A stretch of DNA of 64,000 nt from Stenotrophomonas sp. ESTM1D_MKCIP4_1 (GTDB lineage: Bacteria; Pseudomonadota; Gammaproteobacteria; Xanthomonadales; Xanthomonadaceae): assembly GCF_003086895.1 (NCBI RefSeq), contig NZ_CP026004.1, positions 2,392,731-2,456,730 on the forward strand, in the 5' to 3' direction. Shown piece after piece: positions 27,117 to 36,333 of the stretch (position 1 is its first letter; every line of letters starts with the position of its first letter). The notes beneath the pieces were generated by a model. That model saw only the letters and a program-made list of their open reading frames with translations, did no database searches and was not told where the DNA came from. Both the position numbers and the translations under genes were made by a program.

Positions 27117-27132
<16 letters not shown>
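25924..27132 (+). CDS. cpaE: TadZ/CpaE-type ParA-like localisation ATPase
   Basis: A 402-residue protein with an atypical receiver-like N-terminal domain and a MinD/ParA-like domain from about residue 130. The Walker A region (LLGVRAGVGTSTLAAHLA, residues about 137-154) lacks the usual lysines, as in other TadZ proteins that position the pilus machine at a pole. The N terminus could also be the ATG at 25879 (417 aa). 25924 is preferred because the domain begins there and GGGA precedes it. It overlaps cpaF by 16 bp. Confidence 0.85.
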
Positions 27133-28466
<1,334 letters not shown>

Positions 28467-28468
28467 CG

Positions 28469-29401
28469 ATGGGCATCGCCACGCTCCTGCTGCTGAGCAT
28501 CGTCGCCGTGCTGCTGGCTGCCGCCGTGTGGCTGTGGGGCACCGCGATCGGCCGCGAACAGCGCCAGGCCTCGCTGCAGCACGCCGAACAGCAGCTTGGC
28601 CGGGGCGGCAGTGCGCCCCTGCCGGCAAGCGATCCCGCCCGGGCCACACCGGCCTCCGCCAAACGCAGCCTGCCCTGGGATGCACTCCTGCAGCGCGCAG
28701 GCTTGCAGCCGGGCTGGAAGCTGCCGCTGCTGCTGCTCGTGCCGGGTATCGCGCTGTCCGCCGTCGCCGTGCTGCGCATGGGCACGCTGTGGATGTTCCC
28801 GCTCACCCTGGGCCTGTACCTGCTCGCCTGCGGCCTGTGGATCGTCCGCCGCACCACCCGCCTGCGGGCGCGCCTGCTGCACCAGCTGCCCGACTTCCTC
28901 GACAACCTGGTACGCCTGACCGCGCTCGGCAACAGCCTGCAGATGGCGTTCCAGACCGCGTCGGTACAGACCACCGCACCCCTGCGCGACATGCTCGACA
29001 CCACCGTGCGCTATGCACGCAGCGGCATGGACCTGGACCGGGCGCTGGGCATGGCCGCACAGCCCTACCAGATGGATGTGCTGAAGGTGCTGGCCGTGGT
29101 CATCGGTGTCAGCGTGCGCATCGGTGGCAGCTCCGACCAGATCCTGCAGCGCATGGGCGACTTCATGCGCGATCTGGAACAGGCGCAGCAGGAACTGGCA
29201 GCGACCACCTCCGAAACCCGCATGTCCGCCTGGGTGCTGGGCCTGCTGCCCCCCATCAGCGCCGTGCTGATGGCCATCAGCAGCCCCGATTTCTTCCAGC
29301 CCGTGCTGCACGATCCGCTGGGCCACAAAGTGCTGCTGATCGCGCTCGCCCTGGAACTGGTCGGTGGCTTCCTGCTGTATCGACTGGCGCGCTCGCTATG
29401 A
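28469..29401 (+). CDS. tadB: Tad inner-membrane platform protein TadB
   Basis: A 310-residue protein with membrane helices near the N terminus (residues 5-25), the middle (about 90-120) and the C terminus (250-300), and a cytoplasmic T2SSF domain in between (LLHQLPDFLDNLVRLTALGN, IGGSSDQILQRMGDFMRDLE). With TadC it forms the platform on which CpaF acts. The stop overlaps the tadC start by 4 bp. Confidence 0.92.
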   Translation: MGIATLLLLSIVAVLLAAAVWLWGTAIGREQRQASLQHAEQQLGRGGSAPLPASDPARATPASAKRSLPWDALLQRAGLQPGWKLPLLLLVPGIALSAVAVLRMGTLWMFPLTLGLYLLACGLWIVRRTTRLRARLLHQLPDFLDNLVRLTALGNSLQMAFQTASVQTTAPLRDMLDTTVRYARSGMDLDRALGMAAQPYQMDVLKVLAVVIGVSVRIGGSSDQILQRMGDFMRDLEQAQQELAATTSETRMSAWVLGLLPPISAVLMAISSPDFFQPVLHDPLGHKVLLIALALELVGGFLLYRLARSL

Positions 29402-30327
29402 CCGCCGCCACGTGGTGGATGCTGGCCCTGCTGGTGCTTGCTGCCGGTGTGGCCCTGCTTGGCCTGGCAGGCTGGGTGCGCGGCAGCCGCGAAGCGCGCA
29501 CCACCGCCACCCTGCAGACCGCCCTGCGCCCGCGCGAGGCCGCTTCCGCCGAACCCGCACCGGCGCGTGATTCGTTCGGTTGGCTGCAGCAGTTCGGCCA
29601 GGCGTTTGCCGGCGGCCGCCTAGAGGCCGCGCTGCTGGCCAGCGAAGATCGCCTGCTGCTGGATCTGGCCGGCTGGAACACGCGCCGTGGCACGGCCATC
29701 TACCTCGCGCTGCGCCTGCTGCTGGCCGTGCTGGTGCTGGTGGCCGCGCTGGCGATGAGCGACTCCACCGGGCTGTCCCGCTTCATGGTGGTGATCGGCG
29801 CACTCGCCGCTGGCCTGCTGCTGCCCAAGTTCGTCCTGTCCAGCTGGGTGGCACGGCGGCGCAAGGCGGTGTCCAACGAACTGCCCCTGCTGATCGACCT
29901 GCTGCGCCTGTTGCAGGGCGTGGGCTTCAGCATGGACCAGAGCCTGCAGACGCTGGGCGACAAACTGCGCGATGCGCTGCCGGTGCTGGGCCGCGAGATC
30001 CAGGAGGCGAACGCGGCCTATTCGCTGGGCCGCACGCGCGCGCAGTCGCTGCGTCGCCTCAGTGAGGTGTATGGCGATGATGACCTGTCCAGCCTCGTGC
30101 AGCTGATCCTGCAGGTGCATGCCCATGGCGGCGCCGTGCAGGAGCCCCTGCGGCAGTTCAGCGTGCGCCTGCGCGAACAGCGCCGCAATACGCTGAAGGA
30201 AAAGGTCGGAAAGCTCTCGGTGAAGATGACCGTGGTGATGATGCTGACCTTGTTGCCGGCGTTGATGCTGGTGCTCGCCGGTCCGGCGCTGGTGGCGCTG
30301 GCCAATACCTTGACCAAGATGGGATGA
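29398..30327 (+). CDS. tadC: Tad inner-membrane platform protein TadC
   Basis: A 309-residue paralogue of TadB with the same plan: N-terminal helix, a pair of mid helices (ALRLLLAVLVLVAALAM; MVVIGALAAGLLLPKFVL), a T2SSF domain (ELPLLIDLLRLLQGVGFSMD, SSLVQLILQVHAHGGAVQEP) and a terminal helix. The ATG at 29398 overlaps the tadB stop (ATGA). The stop overlaps tadD in the same way. Confidence 0.92.
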   Translation: MTAATWWMLALLVLAAGVALLGLAGWVRGSREARTTATLQTALRPREAASAEPAPARDSFGWLQQFGQAFAGGRLEAALLASEDRLLLDLAGWNTRRGTAIYLALRLLLAVLVLVAALAMSDSTGLSRFMVVIGALAAGLLLPKFVLSSWVARRRKAVSNELPLLIDLLRLLQGVGFSMDQSLQTLGDKLRDALPVLGREIQEANAAYSLGRTRAQSLRRLSEVYGDDDLSSLVQLILQVHAHGGAVQEPLRQFSVRLREQRRNTLKEKVGKLSVKMTVVMMLTLLPALMLVLAGPALVALANTLTKMG

Positions 30328-31214
30328 ACACCATGGCCGCGTTCCGCCCCGCCTATCTGTTGTGTGCCCTGGCCGTGCTGGCCGGCTGCGCCTCGACCAC
30401 GCCGGCCTACCGGCAGGGCCCGAGCCTGGCCGAACCCACACCCGCACCGCAGGACAGCCGCAATACCTACCTGGAGCTGATCGCGCGCATGCAGCAGCAG
30501 GGCGCCTGGTATGCATCGCTGGCGCATGTGGATGCCTACCGCCAGCGCTTCGGCGATGCGCCCGCGCTGCGGCTGTTGCAGGCCGACGCGCTGCGCGAGA
30601 CCGGCCAGGCCGATGCGGCTGCCGACCTGTATCGCAGCCTCGATTCCGGCGCACAGGCCGCTGCGGCTGCCCATGGGCTGGGGCTCATCGCCGCACGCCG
30701 CAACGATGATGCCGCCAGCGAGCTTGCGCTGGCGCGCGCTACCCGCCTGCAGCCGTTGAACACCGATTACCTCGGTGATCTCGGCTATGCACGCCTGCGC
30801 GCCGGCCAGTTGGAGCAGGCACGCGAACCGCTGGCCAAGGCCCTTGAGCTGCAGCCCGGCAATGCCAAAGCCACCGCCAACCTGGCCCTGTGGGCGGTGC
30901 TGCGCGGTGATGCGGCGACGGCCGAGCGTCTCGCCACGCAGGCGCAGCTCAGCCCGGAGGTACAGCGCAGCATCAGCGAACAGGCGCAGCAGATCCGCAC
31001 CCGTTGGCAGCAGCGTGACGCCGCACGCAGCGCGCCGGCCGCCACACCCGTTGCGGCGGCACGCGCACCGATGCCCACCCGTGTTGCCGTCCCCGGACGC
31101 ATCGCCGCAGAAACGCCCCGCGAGGAACGCAATGATCGCCTCGTCCCGCGCCTGGCGCCGTCCATGCTTGAACGCTTCGGCAGTGCCGACCACCCCAACG
31201 GGAACACGCCATGA
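30324..31214 (+). CDS. tadD: TadD-like TPR lipoprotein
   Basis: A 296-residue lipoprotein with lipobox VLAGC near residue 24, followed by about four TPR-like helical pairs (residues 50-215; ALRLLQADALRETGQADAA, LGDLGYARLRAGQLEQARE, GNAKATANLALWAVLRGDA) and a proline/arginine-rich tail. TadD is a pilotin-like factor needed for secretin assembly in Tad systems. Both its start and its stop overlap neighbours by 4 bp. Confidence 0.88.
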   Translation: MNTMAAFRPAYLLCALAVLAGCASTTPAYRQGPSLAEPTPAPQDSRNTYLELIARMQQQGAWYASLAHVDAYRQRFGDAPALRLLQADALRETGQADAAADLYRSLDSGAQAAAAAHGLGLIAARRNDDAASELALARATRLQPLNTDYLGDLGYARLRAGQLEQAREPLAKALELQPGNAKATANLALWAVLRGDAATAERLATQAQLSPEVQRSISEQAQQIRTRWQQRDAARSAPAATPVAAARAPMPTRVAVPGRIAAETPREERNDRLVPRLAPSMLERFGSADHPNGNTP

Positions 31215-31699
31215 TGACCTCTGCTTTGCTGCGCCACCCCCGCCTGGCCCTGGGCGCTGCCTGCCTGCTGTGGGCCTCCGCCAGCGCCGCGCAGTCGCCG
31301 CAGCCGCCACTGACCGGGCAGATGATGGGCGGCCCCCTGCCCGCAGCACCCGCACCCGCACCCGCACCGGTACAGGCGCCCGCTGCGGCTGAGCCTCTCA
31401 CCACCGTCGATCTGACTGTTCCGGCTGTGTCCACGGCAAGCACGGCCACCATCACCCAGGCAGCATCGGTCACGTCTGCCAGCGCTGCGCCCCTGGTGCC
31501 GACGGGCAACGGCGCGACCGTGCGCCATCTGTTCCAGCTCCAGGCGTCCGGTACGCGGGCCGGTGCCCGACTGCCGATCCTCGGCGACCAGGCCACGGCC
31601 AGCTATGCGCGCTACCTGAAGAGCTTCGAGCACGAGATTCCGGAGTTCTTCGAGACCGACGTGACGCCCGGCTCCGGCACGTCCGGATCCGGACGCTGA
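31211..31699 (+). CDS. DUF3613 protein of the tad locus
   Basis: A 162-residue exported protein: signal peptide to about residue 27 (ASASAAQ), a Pro/Ala-rich spacer, then a conserved C-terminal block (ATVRHLFQLQASGTRAGARL, YARYLKSFEHEIPEFFETDV) typical of DUF3613. The start overlaps tadD (ATGA), and it precedes tadG by 10 bp, so it is co-translated with the pilus genes. Its function is unknown; an accessory periplasmic role in Flp assembly is inferred from position. Confidence 0.8.
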   Translation: MMTSALLRHPRLALGAACLLWASASAAQSPQPPLTGQMMGGPLPAAPAPAPAPVQAPAAAEPLTTVDLTVPAVSTASTATITQAASVTSASAAPLVPTGNGATVRHLFQLQASGTRAGARLPILGDQATASYARYLKSFEHEIPEFFETDVTPGSGTSGSGR

Positions 31700-31709
31700 G
31701 GAAACGACC

Positions 31710-33854
31710 ATGAACCGCCCGCCGCGTACCATCGCCTTCCACCAACGGGGTGGCATGTCGGTCACCATGATGCTGGTGATGGCCGGGCTGGTGACCATGC
31801 TCGGCCTGGTGGAAGTGGGCTATCTGCTCTGGGCCAAACGGGACGCGCAGAAGGTGGCCGATCTGGCCGCACTGGCCGGGGCGCAGCGCCTGGACCTGTG
31901 CACCGAAAGCAACGCCGACAATGCCGCCGCGCGCCAGAACGCCCTGCGCGAAAACGGGTTCGGCGGCCAACTGGACGTCCGCTGCGGCAACTGGAACGCC
32001 AGCCACGCCAGCGCCGACCACTTCATCGGCAGCGTCAGCGCAGAGAACCCCCGCAATGCAGTGAAAGTGGTGGCCCAGCGCAGCGTGCTGCCGTTCTTCG
32101 GCGCCAATGCGCAGCTGCCGACGGTCAGCGCGCAGGCCGTGGCCAAGCGCACCGCGCCCTCAGCGGTGTTCGGGGTGGGCTCGCAGCTGCTGCGCGGCAA
32201 CGGCAATTCGCCGCTGATGGCCACGCTGCGCCTGGTCGGCCTGGATGTGAGCAACGCCACGGTGCTGTCCTACGATGGTCTCGCCCAGGTCAGCGTGACG
32301 CCGTCGGGCCTGCTGCAGGCACTTGGCCTGCCGGTCGAAGCCAACCTGAGTGTGGCCGACTTCAACCGCCTGCTGTCGGTCAACAAGATTTCACTGGCAC
32401 AGCTGCTCGATGCCACCGCCGTCGTGGTCGGCCGTGACAGCGCCGTGGCCGCGCAGCTGCGTGCGCTGGGCAGCCTGGTGTCCACCGGCCTGGACATCAA
32501 CCAGGCCAACATCACCCTGGGCAGTGCAGCCGGGGGCGGCGGACTGTTTGCCGAGGTCATCGCGCCGGATGGCAGCATCGGCAGTGCACTGGAATCGAAG
32601 ATCAACGTGCTGGACCTGCTCAACACCGGCATTGCCATCGCCAACGACAACAACGGCGTGCAGATACCCGGCCTCAACCTGCTGGGCATCGAAGTGAAGG
32701 CCGGGGTGATCGAACCGCCCTCGATCGCCATCGGCGGCGTTGGCGCGCGCGCGTACAACGCCCAGGTCCGCCTGATGGTGGACGTCGACAGCAACCGCGT
32801 GCCGGCCGTCGGCGCATTGCTGTCGATCCTGGGCACCCGCCTGCACCTGCCGCTGCACGTGGACGTGACCAACGCGATGGGGACGCTGGCCTCCATCCAG
32901 TGCGGCGCCACGCCACCCACCGCCACCGTGCAGGTGGACTCCTCCGTGCTGCGCGCCTGCGTCGGTACCGTCAACGCGGCCGACATCTTCTCGAAGAACA
33001 ACGTGTGCGATGCAACGCTGCAGAACGCGCAGCTGCTGACATTGCTCGGCCAGCCGGTGATCAACAACAAGATCACCCTGCCGGCGTTGACCGACACCCA
33101 GAGCCTGACCCTGGCCGCCGGCCAGACCGGTTCCACCCGCATCAATCCGCTGGCGCTGGGCGATACCGTGTCCAACCTGGTCAACGAGCTGCTGCGCGTG
33201 CTGTCGGGCATGCTCAGCAGTTCCCAGGGCAACGCCAAGCAGGCCGCCACCGCCCTTGCCGACCGCTACCTGGCCGCCGCCCATCCCACGGGCGGGCGCT
33301 ACAACGTCGACAACGTCATCCCGCTGCTGCGCGATGGCAATACAGCACAGAACCTCGCGCCGCTGGGCAACTGGACCGTCACCAACGGCGTGCCCAAGCC
33401 CTGCCTGCTCGGCCTGACCACGTGCTGGGAGGATGGCTCGGTGTGGACCGGCTACCGCACCGCCGTGACCGGGCAAGGCCTGGGCCTGCTCGATGGTGCA
33501 CTGGGTGCGCTGCTGGGCGGCCTGCTGATCAACCGCTGTGACAGCCTCATCAGCAACCTGCTCAACTACAACAACTGCGTCCGTGACAATCTTGCCTCGT
33601 ACATCCAGACCAAGCCGGGTGGCTTCAATGACCCTGGTGCCGGTGGCGGGGTGACCGGGCCGGGATCAACGGTCAGCTGCTCGGGCCTGCTGTGCACGGT
33701 GCTGACCCCGATCCTCGCCGCGCTCAAGCCCGTACTCAACAGCGTCGGCGCACTGCTGACCAACCTGCTGGCCGACCTGCTCGGCCTGGAACTGGGCCGT
33801 ACCGACGTCAGCATGCAATCGATCCAGTGCAATGCCGCCCAGCTGGTGTACTAG
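31710..33854 (+). CDS. tadG: TadG-like pilus assembly protein
   Basis: A 714-residue protein whose N terminus has a processed-pseudopilin-like hydrophobic segment (GGMSVTMMLVMAGLVTMLGLVEVG) followed by AKRDAQKVADLAALAGAQRL, the DUF2134/TadG signature. The long remainder is Asn/Leu/Gly-rich, has paired cysteines and is predicted to be periplasmic. It closes the tad gene set. It lacks a clear von Willebrand A metal site, which many TadG proteins have, so the exact role is uncertain. Confidence 0.8.
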   Translation: MNRPPRTIAFHQRGGMSVTMMLVMAGLVTMLGLVEVGYLLWAKRDAQKVADLAALAGAQRLDLCTESNADNAAARQNALRENGFGGQLDVRCGNWNASHASADHFIGSVSAENPRNAVKVVAQRSVLPFFGANAQLPTVSAQAVAKRTAPSAVFGVGSQLLRGNGNSPLMATLRLVGLDVSNATVLSYDGLAQVSVTPSGLLQALGLPVEANLSVADFNRLLSVNKISLAQLLDATAVVVGRDSAVAAQLRALGSLVSTGLDINQANITLGSAAGGGGLFAEVIAPDGSIGSALESKINVLDLLNTGIAIANDNNGVQIPGLNLLGIEVKAGVIEPPSIAIGGVGARAYNAQVRLMVDVDSNRVPAVGALLSILGTRLHLPLHVDVTNAMGTLASIQCGATPPTATVQVDSSVLRACVGTVNAADIFSKNNVCDATLQNAQLLTLLGQPVINNKITLPALTDTQSLTLAAGQTGSTRINPLALGDTVSNLVNELLRVLSGMLSSSQGNAKQAATALADRYLAAAHPTGGRYNVDNVIPLLRDGNTAQNLAPLGNWTVTNGVPKPCLLGLTTCWEDGSVWTGYRTAVTGQGLGLLDGALGALLGGLLINRCDSLISNLLNYNNCVRDNLASYIQTKPGGFNDPGAGGGVTGPGSTVSCSGLLCTVLTPILAALKPVLNSVGALLTNLLADLLGLELGRTDVSMQSIQCNAAQLVY

Positions 33855-33870
33855 TCCCTGCCCGATGCGG

Positions 33871-33898
33871 TTGGCGTCTGCTGCACCCATGCTAGACT
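33871..33898 (+). promoter_or_regulatory. Candidate promoter for the DUF2968 gene
   Basis: TTGGCG (33871-33876), a 16-nt spacer and TAGACT (33893-33898), placed 56 bp before the gene. It suggests the DUF2968 gene is expressed apart from the tad operon. Confidence 0.4.
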
Positions 33899-33953
33899 CG
33901 CGGCGGGGAACCACATTCATTTCAACCACACTTCGTTCGTGGATGGTCTAGAC

Positions 33954-34658
33954 ATGCGAGAAACTTCAGGGGGCACCGTCTTCGCCCGGTATCCGCGCGG
34001 CGCGGCACTGCTGGCCATGGCCATGATCCTGGTGGCACCGTCGGCACTGGCAGCACGCGGCGACCGCGAAGCGGCGGCCGAACCGGTCCGCAGCGGGCCG
34101 GTGGTACGCAACACGGTTGACGAACTCAAGCAGTTGATGGACGCGAACCAGCTCACCGAGCTGCGCACCACCTACAACGGCAACTACGGTGCCAGCCTGC
34201 TGTTCAATGCCAGCACCCTGACCTATTACGTGGCGCTGTTCCAGGAGAAGAACTTCTGGCGCGTCATCAAGACCGATGCGGTCGACAACGCCGAGCGCGT
34301 CTACCGCACCTTCGTGCAGCAGACCGAGCAGCTGGCCCAGGTCTACATCGACACCACGCGCCTGGAAGCCGGCAAGCGCTACACCGAACGCCTGGTGTCG
34401 TACAACGAAGAACGCCTGCGCACCCTGCAGCAGGAAATGGAACAGCAGCAGGCGCAGTCGGCCCAGGTCAGCGCGTCCCTGCAGCAGGCCCAGCAGCAGG
34501 CGGTCAGCCTGAGCACCGATGTGCAGAGCACCAACAACCAGCTGGACGCACTGCAGCGCCGCATCCAGATCCTGCAGGCCGAACAGGGCAACCCGGAACT
34601 GAGCCTGCCCAGGGCGGACGCCTCCGGCGCACCGGCCGCGGCCAGCGACGGCAACTGA
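33954..34658 (+). CDS. DUF2968 exported coiled-coil protein
   Basis: A 234-residue protein with a signal peptide (residues 1-33, ending PSALAA). A conserved block follows (TVDELKQLMDANQLTELRTT, YNGNYGASLLFN, YVALFQEKNFWRVIKT). A long heptad-rich coiled coil runs at about residues 125-215 (NEERLRTLQQEMEQQQ). It matches DUF2968, whose function is unknown. The ATG at 33954 is preferred to a GTG at 33939. It sits 100 bp after tadG with its own promoter-like sequence and a strong terminator, so it is probably not part of the pilus operon. Confidence 0.8.
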   Translation: MRETSGGTVFARYPRGAALLAMAMILVAPSALAARGDREAAAEPVRSGPVVRNTVDELKQLMDANQLTELRTTYNGNYGASLLFNASTLTYYVALFQEKNFWRVIKTDAVDNAERVYRTFVQQTEQLAQVYIDTTRLEAGKRYTERLVSYNEERLRTLQQEMEQQQAQSAQVSASLQQAQQQAVSLSTDVQSTNNQLDALQRRIQILQAEQGNPELSLPRADASGAPAAASDGN

Positions 34659-34678
34659 GCCCCGCACCGCACGCACGC

Positions 34679-34707
34679 AACGGCACCTTCGGGTGCCGTT
34701 GTTGTTT
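34679..34707 (+). terminator. Rho-independent terminator
   Basis: Perfect 9-bp stem AACGGCACC/GGTGCCGTT with a TTCG tetraloop (34679-34700), followed by a T-rich GTTGTTTC. It ends the DUF2968 transcript and lies against the convergent DUF4124 gene. Confidence 0.85.
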
Positions 34708-35117
34708 CAGGGCGGCTGACAGGCCAGGTGCAGGGCGTCATCCAGCTGCCGCCGCTGCAGGTAGTCCAGGCGACCTGCCTGGGTCATCCTCCGCGCCTTC
34801 GCGCGCCGCGCCTGCTCGCAGCCGGCGGGATCGCGCGCAAGGGGAATCAGTGCGCCCGCCGCACGACCCCCACGCCTGCGCGGGATCGTGCCTGCCGCGC
34901 GACCTGCCCGCGCCGCGCGGGCCGGTGCCGCCTCGACATTACCGCGTGCGCGTGCCGCCTCGGCCGGCACGTCCCAGCGCCATTCGGCACGGCCCTGGCA
35001 GGGCGTCTGCTGGTAGACCGGGTGCGGTCCATCCACGCATTTGTAGACATGCGTCTGCGCCAGCGCCGCACCCGCCAGCAGCCACCCTGCGATTCCTCCC
35101 GACAGCTTTCGTTTCAT
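34707..35117 (-). CDS. DUF4124-domain exported protein
   Basis: A 136-residue protein with a signal peptide ending ALAQ. The DUF4124 segment [20 protein letters not shown] with two cysteines follows, then an Arg/Ala-rich region. DUF4124 proteins are small periplasmic proteins of unknown function. The ATG at 35117 has a GGGAGGG site upstream, and this excludes an in-frame start at 35189. It is divergent from the alpha/beta hydrolase gene. Confidence 0.75.
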   Translation of the reverse strand: MKRKLSGGIAGWLLAGAALAQTHVYKCVDGPHPVYQQTPCQGRAEWRWDVPAEAARARGNVEAAPARAARAGRAAGTIPRRRGGRAAGALIPLARDPAGCEQARRAKARRMTQAGRLDYLQRRQLDDALHLACQPP

Positions 35118-35319
35118 GCAGCACCCTCCCTGGCAGAGCAGGCATCGTGGCCAGCATCGACGGCAGACCGCCAGAGCGAAGTACGTCATCCCGGCCGATC
35201 ACCGCCGACACTGCATCGGGCACAGGCGTGCAAGCCGCACGCGGGCGGCTGCGCTGTACTGCGGGTACGCCGGCAGCGTTGCCGCCGGTGCCTACCCCCT
35301 ACCGCCAGAGGAACCTGCA

Positions 35320-36144
35320 ATGAGCAACTTCGTTACCGTCAAAGACGGCGCCCGCATCTTCTACAAGGATTGGGGCACGGGCCAGCCGATCGTCTTCGCC
35401 CATGGCTGGCCGCTGTCGTCCGACGCCTGGGATCCGCAGATGCTGTTCATGGGCCAGAACGGCTACCGGGTAATCGCGCATGACCGCCGCAGCCACGGCC
35501 GCTCCACCCAGACCTGGGACAACAACAACATGGACACCTACGCCGACGATCTGGCGGCGGTGATCGAAGCCCTCGACCTGAAGGACGCCATCCTGGTCGG
35601 CCATTCCACCGGTGGTGGCGAAGTGGCGCACTACATCGGCCGTCACGGCAGCGCGCGCGTGGCCAAGGTGGTGCTGGTCGGCGCCGTGCCGCCGCTGATG
35701 CTGAAGACCGACGCGAACCCGGCCGGCACCCCGCTGGAAGTGTTCGACGGCATCCGCAAGGGCACCGGCGGTGACCGTTCGCAGTTCTTCAAGGACCTGA
35801 CCACGCCGTTCTTCGGCGCCAACCGCGATGGCAACAGCGTCACCCAGGGCATGCGTGATTCGTTCTGGGTGCAGGGCATGCTGGGCGGCGTCAAGGGCCA
35901 GTACGACTGCGTGCACGAGTTCTCGGAAGTGGACTACACCGAAGACCTGAAGAAGATCGACGTGCCGGCGCTGGTGGTGCATGGCGATGACGACCAGATC
36001 GTGCCGTTCGACGCCTCGGCCAAGCCGTCCTCCCAGATCATCAAGGATGCCGAACTGAAGGTCTATGCCGGCGCCCCGCACGGCCTGACCGTCACCCACG
36101 CCGACCAGTTCAACGCCGACCTGCTGGCATTCGCCCGCAAGTAA
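35320..36144 (+). CDS. Alpha/beta hydrolase (non-haem chloroperoxidase/arylesterase type)
   Basis: A 274-residue single-domain hydrolase. The nucleophile elbow is GHSTGGGE (Ser at about 97), the oxyanion segment is FAHGWPLS, and the acid and base lie in [10 protein letters not shown] and GAPHGLTV. This is the cofactor-free haloperoxidase/esterase subgroup. No signal peptide is present. AGAGGA precedes the ATG at 35320. The natural substrate is unknown. Confidence 0.88.
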   Translation: MSNFVTVKDGARIFYKDWGTGQPIVFAHGWPLSSDAWDPQMLFMGQNGYRVIAHDRRSHGRSTQTWDNNNMDTYADDLAAVIEALDLKDAILVGHSTGGGEVAHYIGRHGSARVAKVVLVGAVPPLMLKTDANPAGTPLEVFDGIRKGTGGDRSQFFKDLTTPFFGANRDGNSVTQGMRDSFWVQGMLGGVKGQYDCVHEFSEVDYTEDLKKIDVPALVVHGDDDQIVPFDASAKPSSQIIKDAELKVYAGAPHGLTVTHADQFNADLLAFARK

Positions 36145-36173
36145 CCCCCACCGCTGGCCGGCATCCCATCACG

Positions 36174-36318
36174 GTAGTGCCGGCCGCTGGCCGGCAGATC
36201 CCGCAGCCGGCCAGCGGCCGGCTCTACCATGACGATCGGCATCCTACGCAGCCGGCCAGCGGCCGGCTCTACCACGACGATCGGCATCCCGCGCAGCCGG
36301 CCAACGGCCGGCTCTACC
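36174..36318. repeat. SMAG cluster with a 45-bp tandem array
   Basis: One SMAG copy at 36174-36196 is followed by three opposite copies at 36203-36228, 36248-36273 and 36293-36318. The last three are spaced exactly 45 bp and share the linker ACGATCGGCATCC, so the unit (SMAG plus linker) has been tandemly duplicated. It lies between the convergent hydrolase and amidohydrolase genes. Confidence 0.9.
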
Positions 36319-36333
36319 CCGCTGCCACAGCGC

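Noticed and set aside
36203..36318. Regularly spaced repeats resembling a CRISPR array
   Set aside because: The spacers are nearly identical to each other, the repeat is the genome-wide SMAG element and no cas gene is present.
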